Counted from the stretch's first letter, positions 34,526 to 42,977 are shown. The stretch: 64,000 bases of DNA from G963675935 sp963675935 (GCA_963675935.2 CAXXPV010000003.1:186001-250000); one strand, 5' to 3'. Made by a program: numbers and translations. Notes: generated by a model from the sequence alone, not told the origin.

Positions 34526-35932
34526 CTAAAAACTTGGTGTAAGGAATGTTTTGTTGTTCGGACAGTTTTTGTTCCCTTGGAAGGCGATGGCCTGCTGAAC
34601 AGGGATCGTTAAGCCGAGGTTTTCTCGGATCCACTTCCCCACCGCGGCAACCGGCACGGTGGCAAATGCTTGTTGTAGGGTGTCCGAGGTTTTGTGCGTA
34701 ACCGCAGCTCCAATGTTCAGCAGTGATCCGGTCATGCCTCCCTTACTGTGCGTTCCTTGAATACGCTTGTATTTGCCCAAGAGCGACTCCAAAACCTCAC
34801 TGCTGCCCAGCAGATGCCGCCCTTTTTTGACCCATCGAGATTGTTCCTTGACAAACTGCACAATCCCCGCTTGCAGGCGAAGACCGCTCGGCGTGCGCGC
34901 CAGGAGAAGCAAGCGACTTTTCAATTCCTTGGCCGCATGACAATGATACCCTTTTTTGCGGACGTAACGGACTGCCTGTTCCGCGACGGCCAGCAGTTCG
35001 GTCCAGGCAGCCAACGCCGAACGGTACTCGCTAAGCCACCCCAGTTTCTGCCGCAGCTTCTTGCGATCGACCGTCTGCCCGGGAAGGTCTCGCGGGGCGT
35101 CCAGGTAGGCCAACGCCCGGCTTCCCCAGTTGACCAACGTGTCCAGATTCATATAGCGTGCCTTGGTTCGCAAACTGGGCGGAACCAGAAACGCCAATTC
35201 CGTCAAGGTGGTTTGTAGCTTCGTGCGGTTGGTGTGGGTGACGAAGGATTGCCACGCTGCATCGTTGTGCAACTCTCGTTTGAGCAGAATCGCCACCTTG
35301 TGCTTGATGTCAAAGACATGCGGCACCCGCCGCGCCACGGGCGAGTGCGCTCGGAACAGAGCCATGCCGCTTTTTAGTTCCGCGCCTTCGTCGCTGAGGA
35401 CCGCCGCAGGCACGACGCCCATCTCCTTCCTCGTCGCTTCCAGTTGTTCTGCCACCGCGGTGGCGGTAGACTGCCGCATGGGAACCAGTCTCAGCAGCGA
35501 CAAATCCTCGTGTTCCAAGGGCGCCTTTTTCCGCCGCCACGCCGAAAGCCGTACGCCGACGATCACCAAGCACTTGTGCGGCCCAAGCTGCACCGTGTGG
35601 TCCATAATCCATACCCAATCCGGGGCGGCTTTTTTCTTCCGCAGCAGTTCGAAAAGTCCCAACCGCATCAGCCACAGACGGCCCGCATTGGCGCAGGGCA
35701 CCCGCACCACGCCGGTCAGGTATTTTCCCACCAATTGCAGCACGCCCGCCGCGGCGCGCTGACTGGTGGCCGCCTTCAACACCAAGTCCGCAAACAGCGA
35801 GATCATGCCCGTGCCGAATTGGTGCCCGGGCAGCGGCGTTACCTCCAGAGCCGCCGTGGCGGAGTTCGCGGAAGCCGGACAAGGCTCAGGCTCTTTTTTG
35901 TTTTCGGTCTTCATGCGAGATGGGGCTGCCAC
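34526..35932 (-). CDS. DDE-type transposase, IS copy 2
   Basis: 468 codons encoding the same protein as in copy 1 (catalytic acids in IMDHTVQLG, VFDIKHKV and SEVLESLL). Silent differences between the copies include GTTCCCTTGG against GTTCCCTTGA near the 3' end and CCCAGCAG against CCCAACAG. The near-identity implies recent duplication or gene conversion. Both copies appear intact. Confidence 0.82.
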   Translation of the reverse strand: MAAPSRMKTENKKEPEPCPASANSATAALEVTPLPGHQFGTGMISLFADLVLKAATSQRAAAGVLQLVGKYLTGVVRVPCANAGRLWLMRLGLFELLRKKKAAPDWVWIMDHTVQLGPHKCLVIVGVRLSAWRRKKAPLEHEDLSLLRLVPMRQSTATAVAEQLEATRKEMGVVPAAVLSDEGAELKSGMALFRAHSPVARRVPHVFDIKHKVAILLKRELHNDAAWQSFVTHTNRTKLQTTLTELAFLVPPSLRTKARYMNLDTLVNWGSRALAYLDAPRDLPGQTVDRKKLRQKLGWLSEYRSALAAWTELLAVAEQAVRYVRKKGYHCHAAKELKSRLLLLARTPSGLRLQAGIVQFVKEQSRWVKKGRHLLGSSEVLESLLGKYKRIQGTHSKGGMTGSLLNIGAAVTHKTSDTLQQAFATVPVAAVGKWIRENLGLTIPVQQAIAFQGNKNCPNNKTFLTPSF

Positions 35933-36143
35933 ACTGTTTCTGGGCTTTCTCTTTCCACTTGTGCCGACTGGCTTTCAGTTCGGCAACGCGTTTTTCCAAT
36001 TGCCGAATGCGCTGTTTGCGTTTCAAGGCCTTGGTCTTCCACTGATCGCGGCTCTTCTCGAAGAACGCCAGCAACTTGTGGGGCGGGCTTGAATAACCAA
36101 TGTCTTCCAAGACGGCTTTCATGAACAACTCCTTGGTACTCAT
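35886..36143 (-). CDS. IS accessory coiled-coil protein, copy 2
   Basis: 85 residues, identical to the product of 34126-34383. The upstream leader has two base changes relative to copy 1 (CATAAAAACC for CACAAAAACC, and AAAATACGTCC for AAAAAACGTCC). Confidence 0.75.
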   Translation of the reverse strand: MSTKELFMKAVLEDIGYSSPPHKLLAFFEKSRDQWKTKALKRKQRIRQLEKRVAELKASRHKWKEKAQKQCGSPISHEDRKQKRA

Positions 36144-36562
36144 AAAAACCGTAGTGGAACAAAATACGTCCTAATGACCAAGACCAGTTTTTGGCACATT
36201 CCTCCCTGTTTTTAGCGGCCCACACGGAGTGTGCCTACTACGTGGATTGCCGGCTCGTGAATGACCGCGTTAAACTTAACTTGTTTTACCTATTCTACGC
36301 TATGGCGATGCAAAATCCGAGCGATTGCCCCCTGCGGCTCTTGCCGGAGGAAGCGGTTCTGCCGAATTTCTGGACTCTAGGGATTCTCCCACCCGATGTC
36401 TGATAAAGGCGGTGACGGGTTTTCCCGCAAGTGCCAATCCTAACCATCCCGCCCGAGACGACAAGAGCAAACAAGGAATCGCCTGTCATAAGACAATACA
36501 CCGCGGGCCGTTGGCCCCCGGCTATTTATGACGACAAAAAAGCCGATAAGGAATCGCCTGAC

Positions 36563-36901
36563 ATGAAACGTGCAATGTTTTCCGTACTGACCGTCATGGT
36601 CTTGGTCGTGTTGACCGGCTGTCTTTCGCAGCATGGCCGGCGTCCGTGGTCGTGTCTGCAAGGCAGTTGCGCCCAGGCGCCGGAGAACTGCCAATCCTGC
36701 AACGATCCTTCCGACAACGGCAATGCCTGCGAGCGGGAGCATCGCTGCCGACTCTGTCAAAGGCTAGGCTGCCATGAGCGCTGCCAGGGCCAAGAACAGG
36801 CCGCGGCAGGCCCCGCCACCGGCGCCATCACGTATCCGTATTACACGACCCGCGGCCCTCGTGATTTTCTCGCCAAGAATCCGCAGAGCATCGGGCCGTG
36901 A
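36563..36901 (+). CDS. Cys-rich lipoprotein
   Basis: 112 residues from the ATG at 36563 (MKRAMFSVLTVMVLVVLTGC), with AAGGA upstream. The lipobox LTGC puts the acylated Cys at residue 20. The mature part has about 12 further Cys residues (WSCLQGSCAQAPENCQSCND, then EREHRCRLCQRLGCHERC), then a Pro/Tyr tail YPYYTTRGPRDFL. This is typical of small planctomycete surface lipoproteins with disulfide or metal sites. Function unknown. An in-frame extension to 36431 is translated from the GGGCCGTTGGCCCCCGG repeat and is not real. Confidence 0.8.
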   Translation: MKRAMFSVLTVMVLVVLTGCLSQHGRRPWSCLQGSCAQAPENCQSCNDPSDNGNACEREHRCRLCQRLGCHERCQGQEQAAAGPATGAITYPYYTTRGPRDFLAKNPQSIGP

Positions 36902-36928
36902 TGAAAAACGGCCGAGGAGCGGGGAAAC

Positions 36929-36958
36929 CTCGTCATTCTGATCGCAGCGAAGAATGAC
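36929..36958. repeat. Mini copy of the CATTCTGAGCGCAGCGAAG palindrome
   Basis: CGTCATTCTGATCGCAGCGA+AGAATGACG is an abbreviated form of the core found at 6450, 40300, 42050, 57430 and 57850. It provides the ribD stop codon. Confidence 0.75.
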
Positions 36959-38069
36959 GTGTATCTCCCGCGCATCGCCGGGCCGTGATGTAAACGTCGT
37001 CGTCAATCTGACGGACCTGCGGCGATTCGAGCCGCAGGGCCGCCGACATTTCGGCGATTCCCCGGCCGGCGACGGCGGTCGCGGCCGAGGCCCCGCCGAT
37101 AAGTTTCGACGCCACGAAAACGTGGACTTCGTCGATCTCGCCTAAGTCGAGCAGGCAGCCCAACACTTGGCCGCCGCCCTCGACCAGCACGTTAGTCATG
37201 CGCCGCCGGCCCAATTCCGCCAGCAGCGAGCGGAGCCTGTCAGCGTGCGATTCGCCTTCGCAGACGAAAATTTCGCATCCCAACCGGCGAAGCCGTTCGC
37301 GGTTGTCCGACGACGACTCTTTGCCAACGGCCACCAACACAGGGCACTCGCCGGCCGAGCGCACGAGCTGGCTATCGGACACCAACGACGCTTGGGTGTC
37401 GAGCACGACGCGAACCGCCGTGCGCGGTCCGGCCGGCCGAGCGGTCAACAGAGGGTCGTCACGCTCGACCGTCGCGCGCCCGACCATGACGGCATCGACC
37501 CGGCCGCGCAGGGCGTGAACGATTTCTCTCGAGCGCGGGTTGGAAATCCAGCGGCTTTCGCCCGTGTGCGTGGCAATCTTACCGTCGAGCGTCATGGCCC
37601 ATTTGGCGATGATCCACGGCCGGCCGGTTTCGACAAGTTTTCGGTAAGGCGCATTGAGTCGTCGGGCCTCGGTTTCGAGCAAACCCACCTCAACGGCCAC
37701 TCCCGCGGCGGTCAGTTCGGCGATGCCGCTGCCATGGACTTGCGGAAAAGGATCGTTTTGGGCGACAACGACGCGGTGCACGCCTGCGGCAACTACGGCC
37801 TGCGTGCAAGGCGGCGTCTTGCCGTGGTGGCAGCACGGTTCGAGCGTGACGTAAAGCGTGGCCCCCGCCGCGCGAGCGCCGGCCACCGCGAGAGCCTCGA
37901 CCTCGGCGTGAGGGCCGCCGAAACGCCGGTGCCAGCCCTCACCGATGATCTCGGCGCCCCGCGCAACGACGCAGCCGACCATCGGATTCGGCTCGACGAA
38001 TCCCTGTCCGCCAACGGCAAGCTCCAAAGCGCGACGCATGTGCCAAAGGTCGATGTCGTGTTGGTTCAT
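36933..38069 (-). CDS. ribD: Bifunctional pyrimidine deaminase/reductase
   Basis: 378 residues from the ATG at 38069 (MNQHDIDLWHMRRALELAVG). Deaminase zinc ligands are HAEVEAL and PCCHHGKTPPC. The reductase half starts near residue 148 (PWIIAKWAMTLDGKIATHTG) with SRWISNPRSREIVHALRGRV, DPLLTARP and VLVEGGGQVLGCLLDLG. It carries out the second and third steps of riboflavin synthesis. The last eight codons and the TGA stop (TRHSSLRSE) come from a remnant of the CATTCTGA..GCAGCGAAGAATG palindrome at 36929-36958, so the original C-terminus has been replaced. Confidence 0.93.
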   Translation of the reverse strand: MNQHDIDLWHMRRALELAVGGQGFVEPNPMVGCVVARGAEIIGEGWHRRFGGPHAEVEALAVAGARAAGATLYVTLEPCCHHGKTPPCTQAVVAAGVHRVVVAQNDPFPQVHGSGIAELTAAGVAVEVGLLETEARRLNAPYRKLVETGRPWIIAKWAMTLDGKIATHTGESRWISNPRSREIVHALRGRVDAVMVGRATVERDDPLLTARPAGPRTAVRVVLDTQASLVSDSQLVRSAGECPVLVAVGKESSSDNRERLRRLGCEIFVCEGESHADRLRSLLAELGRRRMTNVLVEGGGQVLGCLLDLGEIDEVHVFVASKLIGGASAATAVAGRGIAEMSAALRLESPQVRQIDDDVYITARRCAGDTRHSSLRSE

Positions 38070-38240
38070 AGTGGCCAGTGTACTAGAGTCCCCCCAGTCG
38101 TGCAATTTTGTCTCCGTGACGCTCTGCTATAATGGAGTTGTCACTGTTAGGCGTTGTTCTTATCCAACATTCAAGAATCACACTGAACAAATGGGCCACG
38201 AACCCCTTATTCTAGCGTGTCATAGCTCCGGGAGCCATCT

Positions 38241-39227
38241 ATGAAAGCGGCATTTATCGAAAAAACCGGGGCGCCGGAAGAGATCGTTTATGGCGATCTC
38301 CCCAAACCAAAACCCGCGCAGGGCCAGGTTCTCGTCAAGATCAAGGCCGTGTCGCTCAACCCGATCGACACCTATGTTCGCGCGGGCCTGGTGGCCATGG
38401 AACTGCCGTTCCCGTTCGTCGTCGGGTGCGATCTGGCCGGCGTCGTCGAGGCCGCGGGGCCTGGCGCGACGAAGTATGCCAAGGGCGACCGCGTTTGGGG
38501 CAGCAACCAAGGGCTTCTGGGCCGCCAAGGCACGTTCGCCGAATACGCCGTGGTCGACGAATGTTGGCTTTACCCAACGCCCGAGGAAGTGTCGGACCAG
38601 GACGCCGCGGCCTCCGCGCTGGTCGGCATCACGGCCCACTTGGGTCTGTTCCACGAGGCGCAACTGAAAGCGTGTGAACGTGTGTTCATTAGCGGTGGCG
38701 CGGGCGGGCTCGGCTCCGCCGTCATCCAAATGGCCCGCGCCGTCGGCGCCCAGGTGCTGGCCACCGCCGGCACGAACGAGAAGATACAGGCTTGTCGGCA
38801 GCTCGGCGCCAACGCGGCTGTCAACTATAAATCCGGCGACCTCGGCGAAGTCTTGGACAAGTTCGGCCCGATCGACGTGTGGTTCGAGACGCGCCGCGAT
38901 CCGGATTTCGATCTCGCGGTCCAACATCTGGCGTTGGGCGGGCGGATGGTCGTCGTGGCCGGCCGCGACGCGCGGCCCAAATTTCCCGTCGGGCCATTCT
39001 ACACGAAGGACTGCAAGCTGTTCGGTTTCGCGATGTTCAACGCCCCGGCCGACCGACAGCGGAAGTGCGCGGCCGAGATCAACCGCTGGCTGGCGAAGGG
39101 GAAGCTTCGTCCGCGGATTGCGCGGGTGATGAAGCTCTCCGAGGCCGCCGCCGCGCATCAGCTTCAGGAAGACAACACGCTGCGCCGCGCTGGAACGCTT
39201 TCCGGCAAGATTGTGCTCGTGCCGTAA
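38241..39227 (+). CDS. NADPH:quinone oxidoreductase / zinc-independent MDR protein
   Basis: 328 residues of the medium-chain dehydrogenase family. The N-terminal GroES-like domain has VKIKAVSLNPIDTYVRAGLV and VVGCDLAGVVEAAGPGATKY; the Rossmann part has FISGGAGGLGSAVIQMARA (148-166) and NYKSGDLGEVLDKFGPIDVW. The Cys/His zinc ligands of alcohol dehydrogenases are absent, placing it with quinone reductases that use NADPH. It stands alone, with a single GTTTAGCCGGCGAGCTTG arm at 39244 after it. Confidence 0.88.
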   Translation: MKAAFIEKTGAPEEIVYGDLPKPKPAQGQVLVKIKAVSLNPIDTYVRAGLVAMELPFPFVVGCDLAGVVEAAGPGATKYAKGDRVWGSNQGLLGRQGTFAEYAVVDECWLYPTPEEVSDQDAAASALVGITAHLGLFHEAQLKACERVFISGGAGGLGSAVIQMARAVGAQVLATAGTNEKIQACRQLGANAAVNYKSGDLGEVLDKFGPIDVWFETRRDPDFDLAVQHLALGGRMVVVAGRDARPKFPVGPFYTKDCKLFGFAMFNAPADRQRKCAAEINRWLAKGKLRPRIARVMKLSEAAAAHQLQEDNTLRRAGTLSGKIVLVP

Positions 39228-39348
39228 GCCGCATCGCGAAATGTCGTTTAGCCGGCGAGCTTGTTCGCCGCGTATGTTCGGCGCAATGTTGGGGTGGCAG
39301 TTGTACTCCCACCCCAACTTTGGCCTACCAAACTCGCCTGAACTCAGA

Positions 39349-40110
39349 TTATTCCACTTTCGGCTGCGGTGTCGCCTTGCCTGCCGGCGGCACGGCGGGC
39401 TGCGGCTTCGATACATCCGCCGGCAACTGCGGCCGCGCCACATCGGGCAGCGGGGCGATGTCTTTCGGTGCCGCCACAATGACAGCTTTCATCGGCACAT
39501 CAACGGCCTTTTTCTCGGGATAGACGGTTCGCCGCGGCATCGGGCGATAATGCCTCGTCGCCGTTCCGCCGCCCAATTGGTCGAGGTATTCCATGAATTT
39601 CTCCCTCGCCTCGTCGGTGATATCGACGACCTCGACATCGCCTTTCCACAAAATGCGATCGACGTTGCCGCCTTGGTCCTGCTGTTGAAGGATCAAGGCG
39701 TATTTGTCCTTGAAGTTTTCGATCACGAAATTGCGAACCGCCGCTTGCATGTCTTGGCCGCCCGAGTTGCTGTTCATGGCCCGCTGCTTCAGCAAGCTGC
39801 TTTTCCGACTCAGGAATTCGAGTCTGCGGCCGAGGTCGCCCAGTTTCACCTCGTCTTCCACATCGGTGATTTGCATCTGCACGTCCTGGATTTCGGTTTC
39901 GATTTTTTTCAAGGCATCGATCGTGGGCTTGTCGAGCGACAGGAGCCGAAGCCTTTCGTAGTTGATGCCGCTGTTGGTGATGCGATAGATATTGAGAACG
40001 GCCACCTTCGGTTTCGCGGAAGCCTCGGCTTTCAGCGGGTTGGCGGTTTGGCACACGGCCTGCGAGGCCAGGAGGAGGGACAGCACAACAGCGGCGAACG
40101 TGGTCTTCAT
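39349..40110 (-). CDS. OmpH/Skp-like periplasmic coiled-coil protein
   Basis: 253 residues. A signal peptide (MKTTFAAVVLSLLLASQAVC) precedes a Skp-like domain: strand KVAVLNIYRITNS, then a long helical hairpin (TIDALKKIETEIQDVQMQIT ... LEFLSRKSSLLKQRAM), closing with strand NVDRILWKGDVEVVDITDEA. OmpH/Skp proteins chaperone outer-membrane proteins. The 80-residue Pro/Lys tail (PLPDVARPQLPADVSKPQPA) is extra and may bind peptidoglycan or remain disordered. No bamA is adjacent. Confidence 0.75.
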   Translation of the reverse strand: MKTTFAAVVLSLLLASQAVCQTANPLKAEASAKPKVAVLNIYRITNSGINYERLRLLSLDKPTIDALKKIETEIQDVQMQITDVEDEVKLGDLGRRLEFLSRKSSLLKQRAMNSNSGGQDMQAAVRNFVIENFKDKYALILQQQDQGGNVDRILWKGDVEVVDITDEAREKFMEYLDQLGGGTATRHYRPMPRRTVYPEKKAVDVPMKAVIVAAPKDIAPLPDVARPQLPADVSKPQPAVPPAGKATPQPKVE

Positions 40111-40267
40111 GTTGGTTCCTTTTGTGAAGATGTTTTAAACGAAGCAACAAAGCGACAAAGCATTGAAACGCCGGGGGCCGGCATCGCAAGGGGAATCGTC
40201 TCCCCCAATCGAACCACGGGAGATTGTACGCCGGAGGGCAAACCGCCGTCAAGAGAACGCTATTGGA

Positions 40268-40406
40268 GTGTGCGGCCATATTTTCTGGCAAGATCGGTCA
40301 TTCTGAGCACAGCGAAGAATCTCGCCCGCGCCGCGAGGAAAACGAGATTCTTCGCTGCGCTCAGAATGACGGAATTGCCTATCTGCCAGAAAATATGGCC
40401 GCACAC
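40268..40406. mobile_element. GTGTGCGGCC-TIR MITE, 139 bp, with target duplication
   Basis: Begins GTGTGCGGCCATATTTTCTG and ends with the inverted copy. The eight bases CTATTGGA lie at 40260-40267 and 40407-40414. The inner core is the CATTCTGAGCACAGCGAAGA / TCTTCGCTGCGCTCAGAATG palindrome. It is the simple form from which the expanded 6416-6807 copy can be understood. Confidence 0.95.
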
Positions 40407-40456
40407 CTATTGGAAGTCAGGAGAACTTCCATGAACGCCTAATGCAACATAAGGGA

Positions 40457-40528
40457 TGTTTAGCCGGCGAACTTGTTCGCCGCGTTTTGAGCGACATCCC
40501 ACGCGGCGAGCAAGCTCGCTGGCTAAAC
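40457..40528. repeat. GTTTAGCCGGCGAACTTG palindrome, short-loop type
   Basis: Arms 40457-40483 and 40500-40528 with loop GAGCGACATCCCA. The copy at 52265-52338 has the same short loop (GAGCAACATCCCA), so they form a subtype distinct from those at 16089 and 31647. Confidence 0.88.
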
Positions 40529-40639
40529 GGTGGTGAGAAATAGGCGAAACAACGAACGTGCGCCCCTTTGACGAATCGCCCGGCATGGCGTACAAAGGAT
40601 GTTCTGGGTAGTAAGGGAAGGCGTCCAAAGTCACGCTTT

Positions 40640-40738
40640 CCGATGAGGGGTCCCCGCAATGGGGGCCTGCGAACCTGGTCAGGGACGAAAGTCAGCAGCC
40701 ATAAGTGGTCACCTCCAGGTGCGGCGGACCTCTCATCG
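40640..40738 (+). ncRNA. ffs: Signal recognition particle RNA (4.5S, small bacterial type)
   Basis: CCGATGAGGGGTCC at the 5' end pairs with GGACCTCTCATCGG at the 3' end. The apical domain contains the SRP54/Ffh-binding signature: GGTCAGG, a GACGAAAGTC tetraloop stem, then AGCAGCC (40678-40700). The about 99-base length is that of the Alu-less bacterial form. The gene is just upstream of dnaX-ybaB, the ancestral arrangement also seen in Firmicutes. Confidence 0.92.
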
Positions 40739-40763
40739 GGGGGCGTGATGTTGCAGGGCACGA

Positions 40764-42599
40764 ATGCAAATTGAAAATTCCGACTTGAAGGAACCCGCCG
40801 ACGCGACGAAGCTCCCTTACGTCGTTGTCGCCCGACGCTATCGCCCGCAAACCTTCGGCGAGTTGATCGGCCAGGAACACGTCGCCCAGGCCCTGACAAA
40901 CGCCATCTCGACGCAGCGGGTCGGCCACGCCTATCTATTCACCGGCGCGCGGGGCGTTGGAAAAACCTCGGCCGCCCGAATTTTGGCCAAGGCGCTCAAT
41001 TGCGAAAAAGGCCCCACGCCGACGCCCTGCGGCCACTGCGACATCTGCCAGAGCATCGGCAGCGGCGAAGACGTCGATGTGCTCGAGATCGACGGCGCCA
41101 GCAATCGCGGCATCGACGAAATCCGCCAGTTGCGGCAGAACGCCGGCGTTCGGCCCAGCCGCTCGCGCTACAAAATTTACATCATCGACGAAGTCCACAT
41201 GCTCACGCGCGAGGCGTTCAACGCCTTGTTGAAAACCCTTGAGGAGCCGCCCGAGCATGTGAAGTTCATCTTCTGCACCACCGAAGCGACGAAGATTCCG
41301 ATCACAATCCTCTCGCGGTGCCAGCGGTTCGATTTCGCGGGCATTCTGACCAGTTCGATCCACGCTCGGCTCGCGCAGATCGTCGCGGCCGAAGGGGTCG
41401 AGGCCGAGCCGGAGGCCCTCGAAGTGTTGGCCCGGCGCGCGGCCGGCTCGATGCGCGACAGCCAATCGCTTTTGGAGCAATTGCTGGCGTTCGCGCCGGG
41501 GCGCATCACCGTGGCCGACGTTCACGGAATGCTCGGCACCGCCGGCGAGGAGCGACTGGCCACGCTGGTCGGGTGTTTCGTCGAGCGGAACTCGGCCGGC
41601 GCCTTGGCCGAGTTGGACGCCGCGATGAACGCCGGCGTCGACGCCGCGCAGTTCATCGAGCAGATTTTCGGCTGCCTGCGCGACGCCATGCTCGCCGCCG
41701 TCGGATGTCCGAACGAGGCTTTTCTGTATACGTCGCCCTCGGGCGCCGAGGTGATCGCGCAGGCCGCCAAGCAGTTGGGCCTCGATGCCCTGTTGGCGAT
41801 GATGCAAATCCTCGACCAGACGCTTTCTCGAATGCGTTACAGCACGCAAGGCCGGATTCTCGCCGAATTGGCCTTGGTCCGAATCTGCCAGTTGGAAGAT
41901 TGGGACGATCTTTCGGAAGTGATTGCGCTGTTGCGGTCGGGCGTCGCGGCGCCGGCCGCATCGCCGGCAACGGGAGCGGCGGCTGTAAAAAAAAAGTTTG
42001 AGCCGGCCGTAATCCCGGAAGGAGCCGTCGAAAACATTCATCGAGCGCCCGTCATTCTGAGCGCAGCGAAGAATCTTGCAGGAAATTGCGACTCGGACGA
42101 GATTCTTCGCTGCGCTCAGAATGACGAAGTTTTCCCGTCACGCGAACGTCTACAATCGCCCCGGCAAGAATTGCCGCCCCCGGCCCTTGCGATTACGGCC
42201 GAAAACGCTTTGGAAGTTTGGAACCTCTCGTTGGCGGGTCTATCGGGCATGGCGGCCGCACATGCCGCGAATTTCGATTCCGTGACATTCCTTCCGCCCA
42301 ACCGGTTGGCCGTCCGCTTCAAGCCCGCGAATGATTTCTCGAAAAAATACTGCGAACAGCCCGAACAACTCACCCGCCTCGAAAAAGCATTGCTCGAAAC
42401 GACGGGCCAGCCGATCCGCGTCGAGTTCGCCTTGGCTGCCGGCGAGCCGGTCGAGTCGGCGCAAGCGGCGGCCCCCGTGCGAACCGTCTCGCCCCATCAG
42501 CGGCGGATGGAAGTGTCGCAGCATCCGCTGGTTCAGCGGGCCGTCGAATTGTTCGACGCCCAAATTCTCGATGTCATTGATCCGCCTTCCCGGGAGTAA
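40764..42599 (+). CDS. dnaX: DNA polymerase III subunits tau/gamma
   Basis: 611 residues. AAA+ clamp-loader motor: Walker A GARGVGKTS (61-69), zinc module C80, C89, C92, C95, Walker B IIDEVHML, sensor 1 region CTTEATKIPITILSRCQRFDF. Domain III ends near residue 395. A9 at 41987-41995 followed by GTTTGAG forms a slippage site where a -1 shift gives an immediate TGA and a gamma of about 411 residues. Residues about 427-456 of tau are encoded by a palindromic element in-frame. The tau C-terminus (NALEVWNLSLAGLSGMAAAH) follows. It loads the sliding clamp during replication. Confidence 0.95.
   Translation: MQIENSDLKEPADATKLPYVVVARRYRPQTFGELIGQEHVAQALTNAISTQRVGHAYLFTGARGVGKTSAARILAKALNCEKGPTPTPCGHCDICQSIGSGEDVDVLEIDGASNRGIDEIRQLRQNAGVRPSRSRYKIYIIDEVHMLTREAFNALLKTLEEPPEHVKFIFCTTEATKIPITILSRCQRFDFAGILTSSIHARLAQIVAAEGVEAEPEALEVLARRAAGSMRDSQSLLEQLLAFAPGRITVADVHGMLGTAGEERLATLVGCFVERNSAGALAELDAAMNAGVDAAQFIEQIFGCLRDAMLAAVGCPNEAFLYTSPSGAEVIAQAAKQLGLDALLAMMQILDQTLSRMRYSTQGRILAELALVRICQLEDWDDLSEVIALLRSGVAAPAASPATGAAAVKKKFEPAVIPEGAVENIHRAPVILSAAKNLAGNCDSDEILRCAQNDEVFPSRERLQSPRQELPPPALAITAENALEVWNLSLAGLSGMAAAHAANFDSVTFLPPNRLAVRFKPANDFSKKYCEQPEQLTRLEKALLETTGQPIRVEFALAAGEPVESAQAAAPVRTVSPHQRRMEVSQHPLVQRAVELFDAQILDVIDPPSRE
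41972..42001 (+). promoter_or_regulatory. dnaX frameshift/slippage site for gamma subunit
   Basis: GGGAG (41972-41976) lies ten bases upstream of A9G (41987-41996), resembling the Shine-Dalgarno stimulator of the E. coli dnaX signal; the A9 run itself resembles the Thermus transcriptional-slippage site. In the -1 frame the next codons are GTT TGA (41996-42001). Confidence 0.75.
42035..42140. repeat. CATTCTGAGCGCAGCGAAG palindrome inside dnaX
   Basis: CGTCATTCTGAGCGCAGCGA and the inverted TCGCTGCGCTCAGAATGACG lie at 42051-42124. Diverged outer arms aligning with GTAACCGTTCACGGG (42036 on) and its complement (to about 42152) suggest the same type as 57401-57524, but older. No target duplication remains visible. 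Translated as APVILSAAKNLAG...DEILRCAQNDEVFP. Confidence 0.88.
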
Positions 42600-42605
42600 A
42601 TCATC

Positions 42606-42977
42606 GTGTTCCAAGGAATTGCCAACTTCGGCGCCCTGCTGAAACAAGCGCAGCAACTCGGCGGCCAGATGGGCCAGATTACCGAAGAAATGAAAAAACG
42701 CCGCGTCTCCGGCTCGGCTGGCGGCGGAATGGTCGAAATCGAGGTCAACGGGCTGATGGAAGTGCTTCGTTGCAGCATCGATCCCAAGTTGATCGCCCAA
42801 AACGATCGGGAGCTGGTCGAAGACCTCGTCGTGGCGGCCGTCAATCAGGCCATCGGCAAGGGGAAGCAGATGCACGCCGACTCGTTGCGCGACTTGACCG
42901 GCGGTTTGCCCTTGCCCGGCGGATTTCACGAGGCCCTGGCGAAGTTCACCGGGACGGAGACCGGAGACGATCAGTAG
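42606..42977 (+). CDS. ybaB: YbaB/EbfC nucleoid-associated protein
   Basis: 123 residues beginning at GTG 42606, six bases after the dnaX stop. The family pattern is clear: FGALLKQAQQLGGQMGQITE helix, then VSGSAGGGMVEIEVNGLMEV, and LVEDLVVAAVNQAIGKGKQM. YbaB/EbfC dimers bind DNA and often sit between dnaX and recR. Here recR does not follow; a palindromic element and a large gene on the other strand come instead. Confidence 0.93.
   Translation: MFQGIANFGALLKQAQQLGGQMGQITEEMKKRRVSGSAGGGMVEIEVNGLMEVLRCSIDPKLIAQNDRELVEDLVVAAVNQAIGKGKQMHADSLRDLTGGLPLPGGFHEALAKFTGTETGDDQ

Larger units (their letters stand above)
34518..36223 (-). mobile_element. 1.7-kb IS, copy 2
   Basis: Same termini and 1706-base length as copy 1, same orientation, separated from it by a 54-base piece of palindrome. 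CACGGAGTG occurs at both sides (about 34510-34518 and 36223-36231). This target is the exact reverse complement of the target of copy 1, so the two copies occupy mirror positions in the palindrome. Confidence 0.9.
32718..36250. repeat. Composite palindromic element carrying one IS in each arm
   Basis: The left side reads GTAACCATTCACGGTCC (32718), then GTAGTAGGCACACTCCGTG; after the second IS the right side reads CACGGAGTGTGCCTACTAC, then a diverged CTCGTGAATGACC. With both IS copies removed, the core GGCACACTCCGTGTGCCG ... CGGCACACGGAGTGTGCC is a single large palindrome. The stretch 36224-36562 beyond it contains no recognisable gene. Confidence 0.75.
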
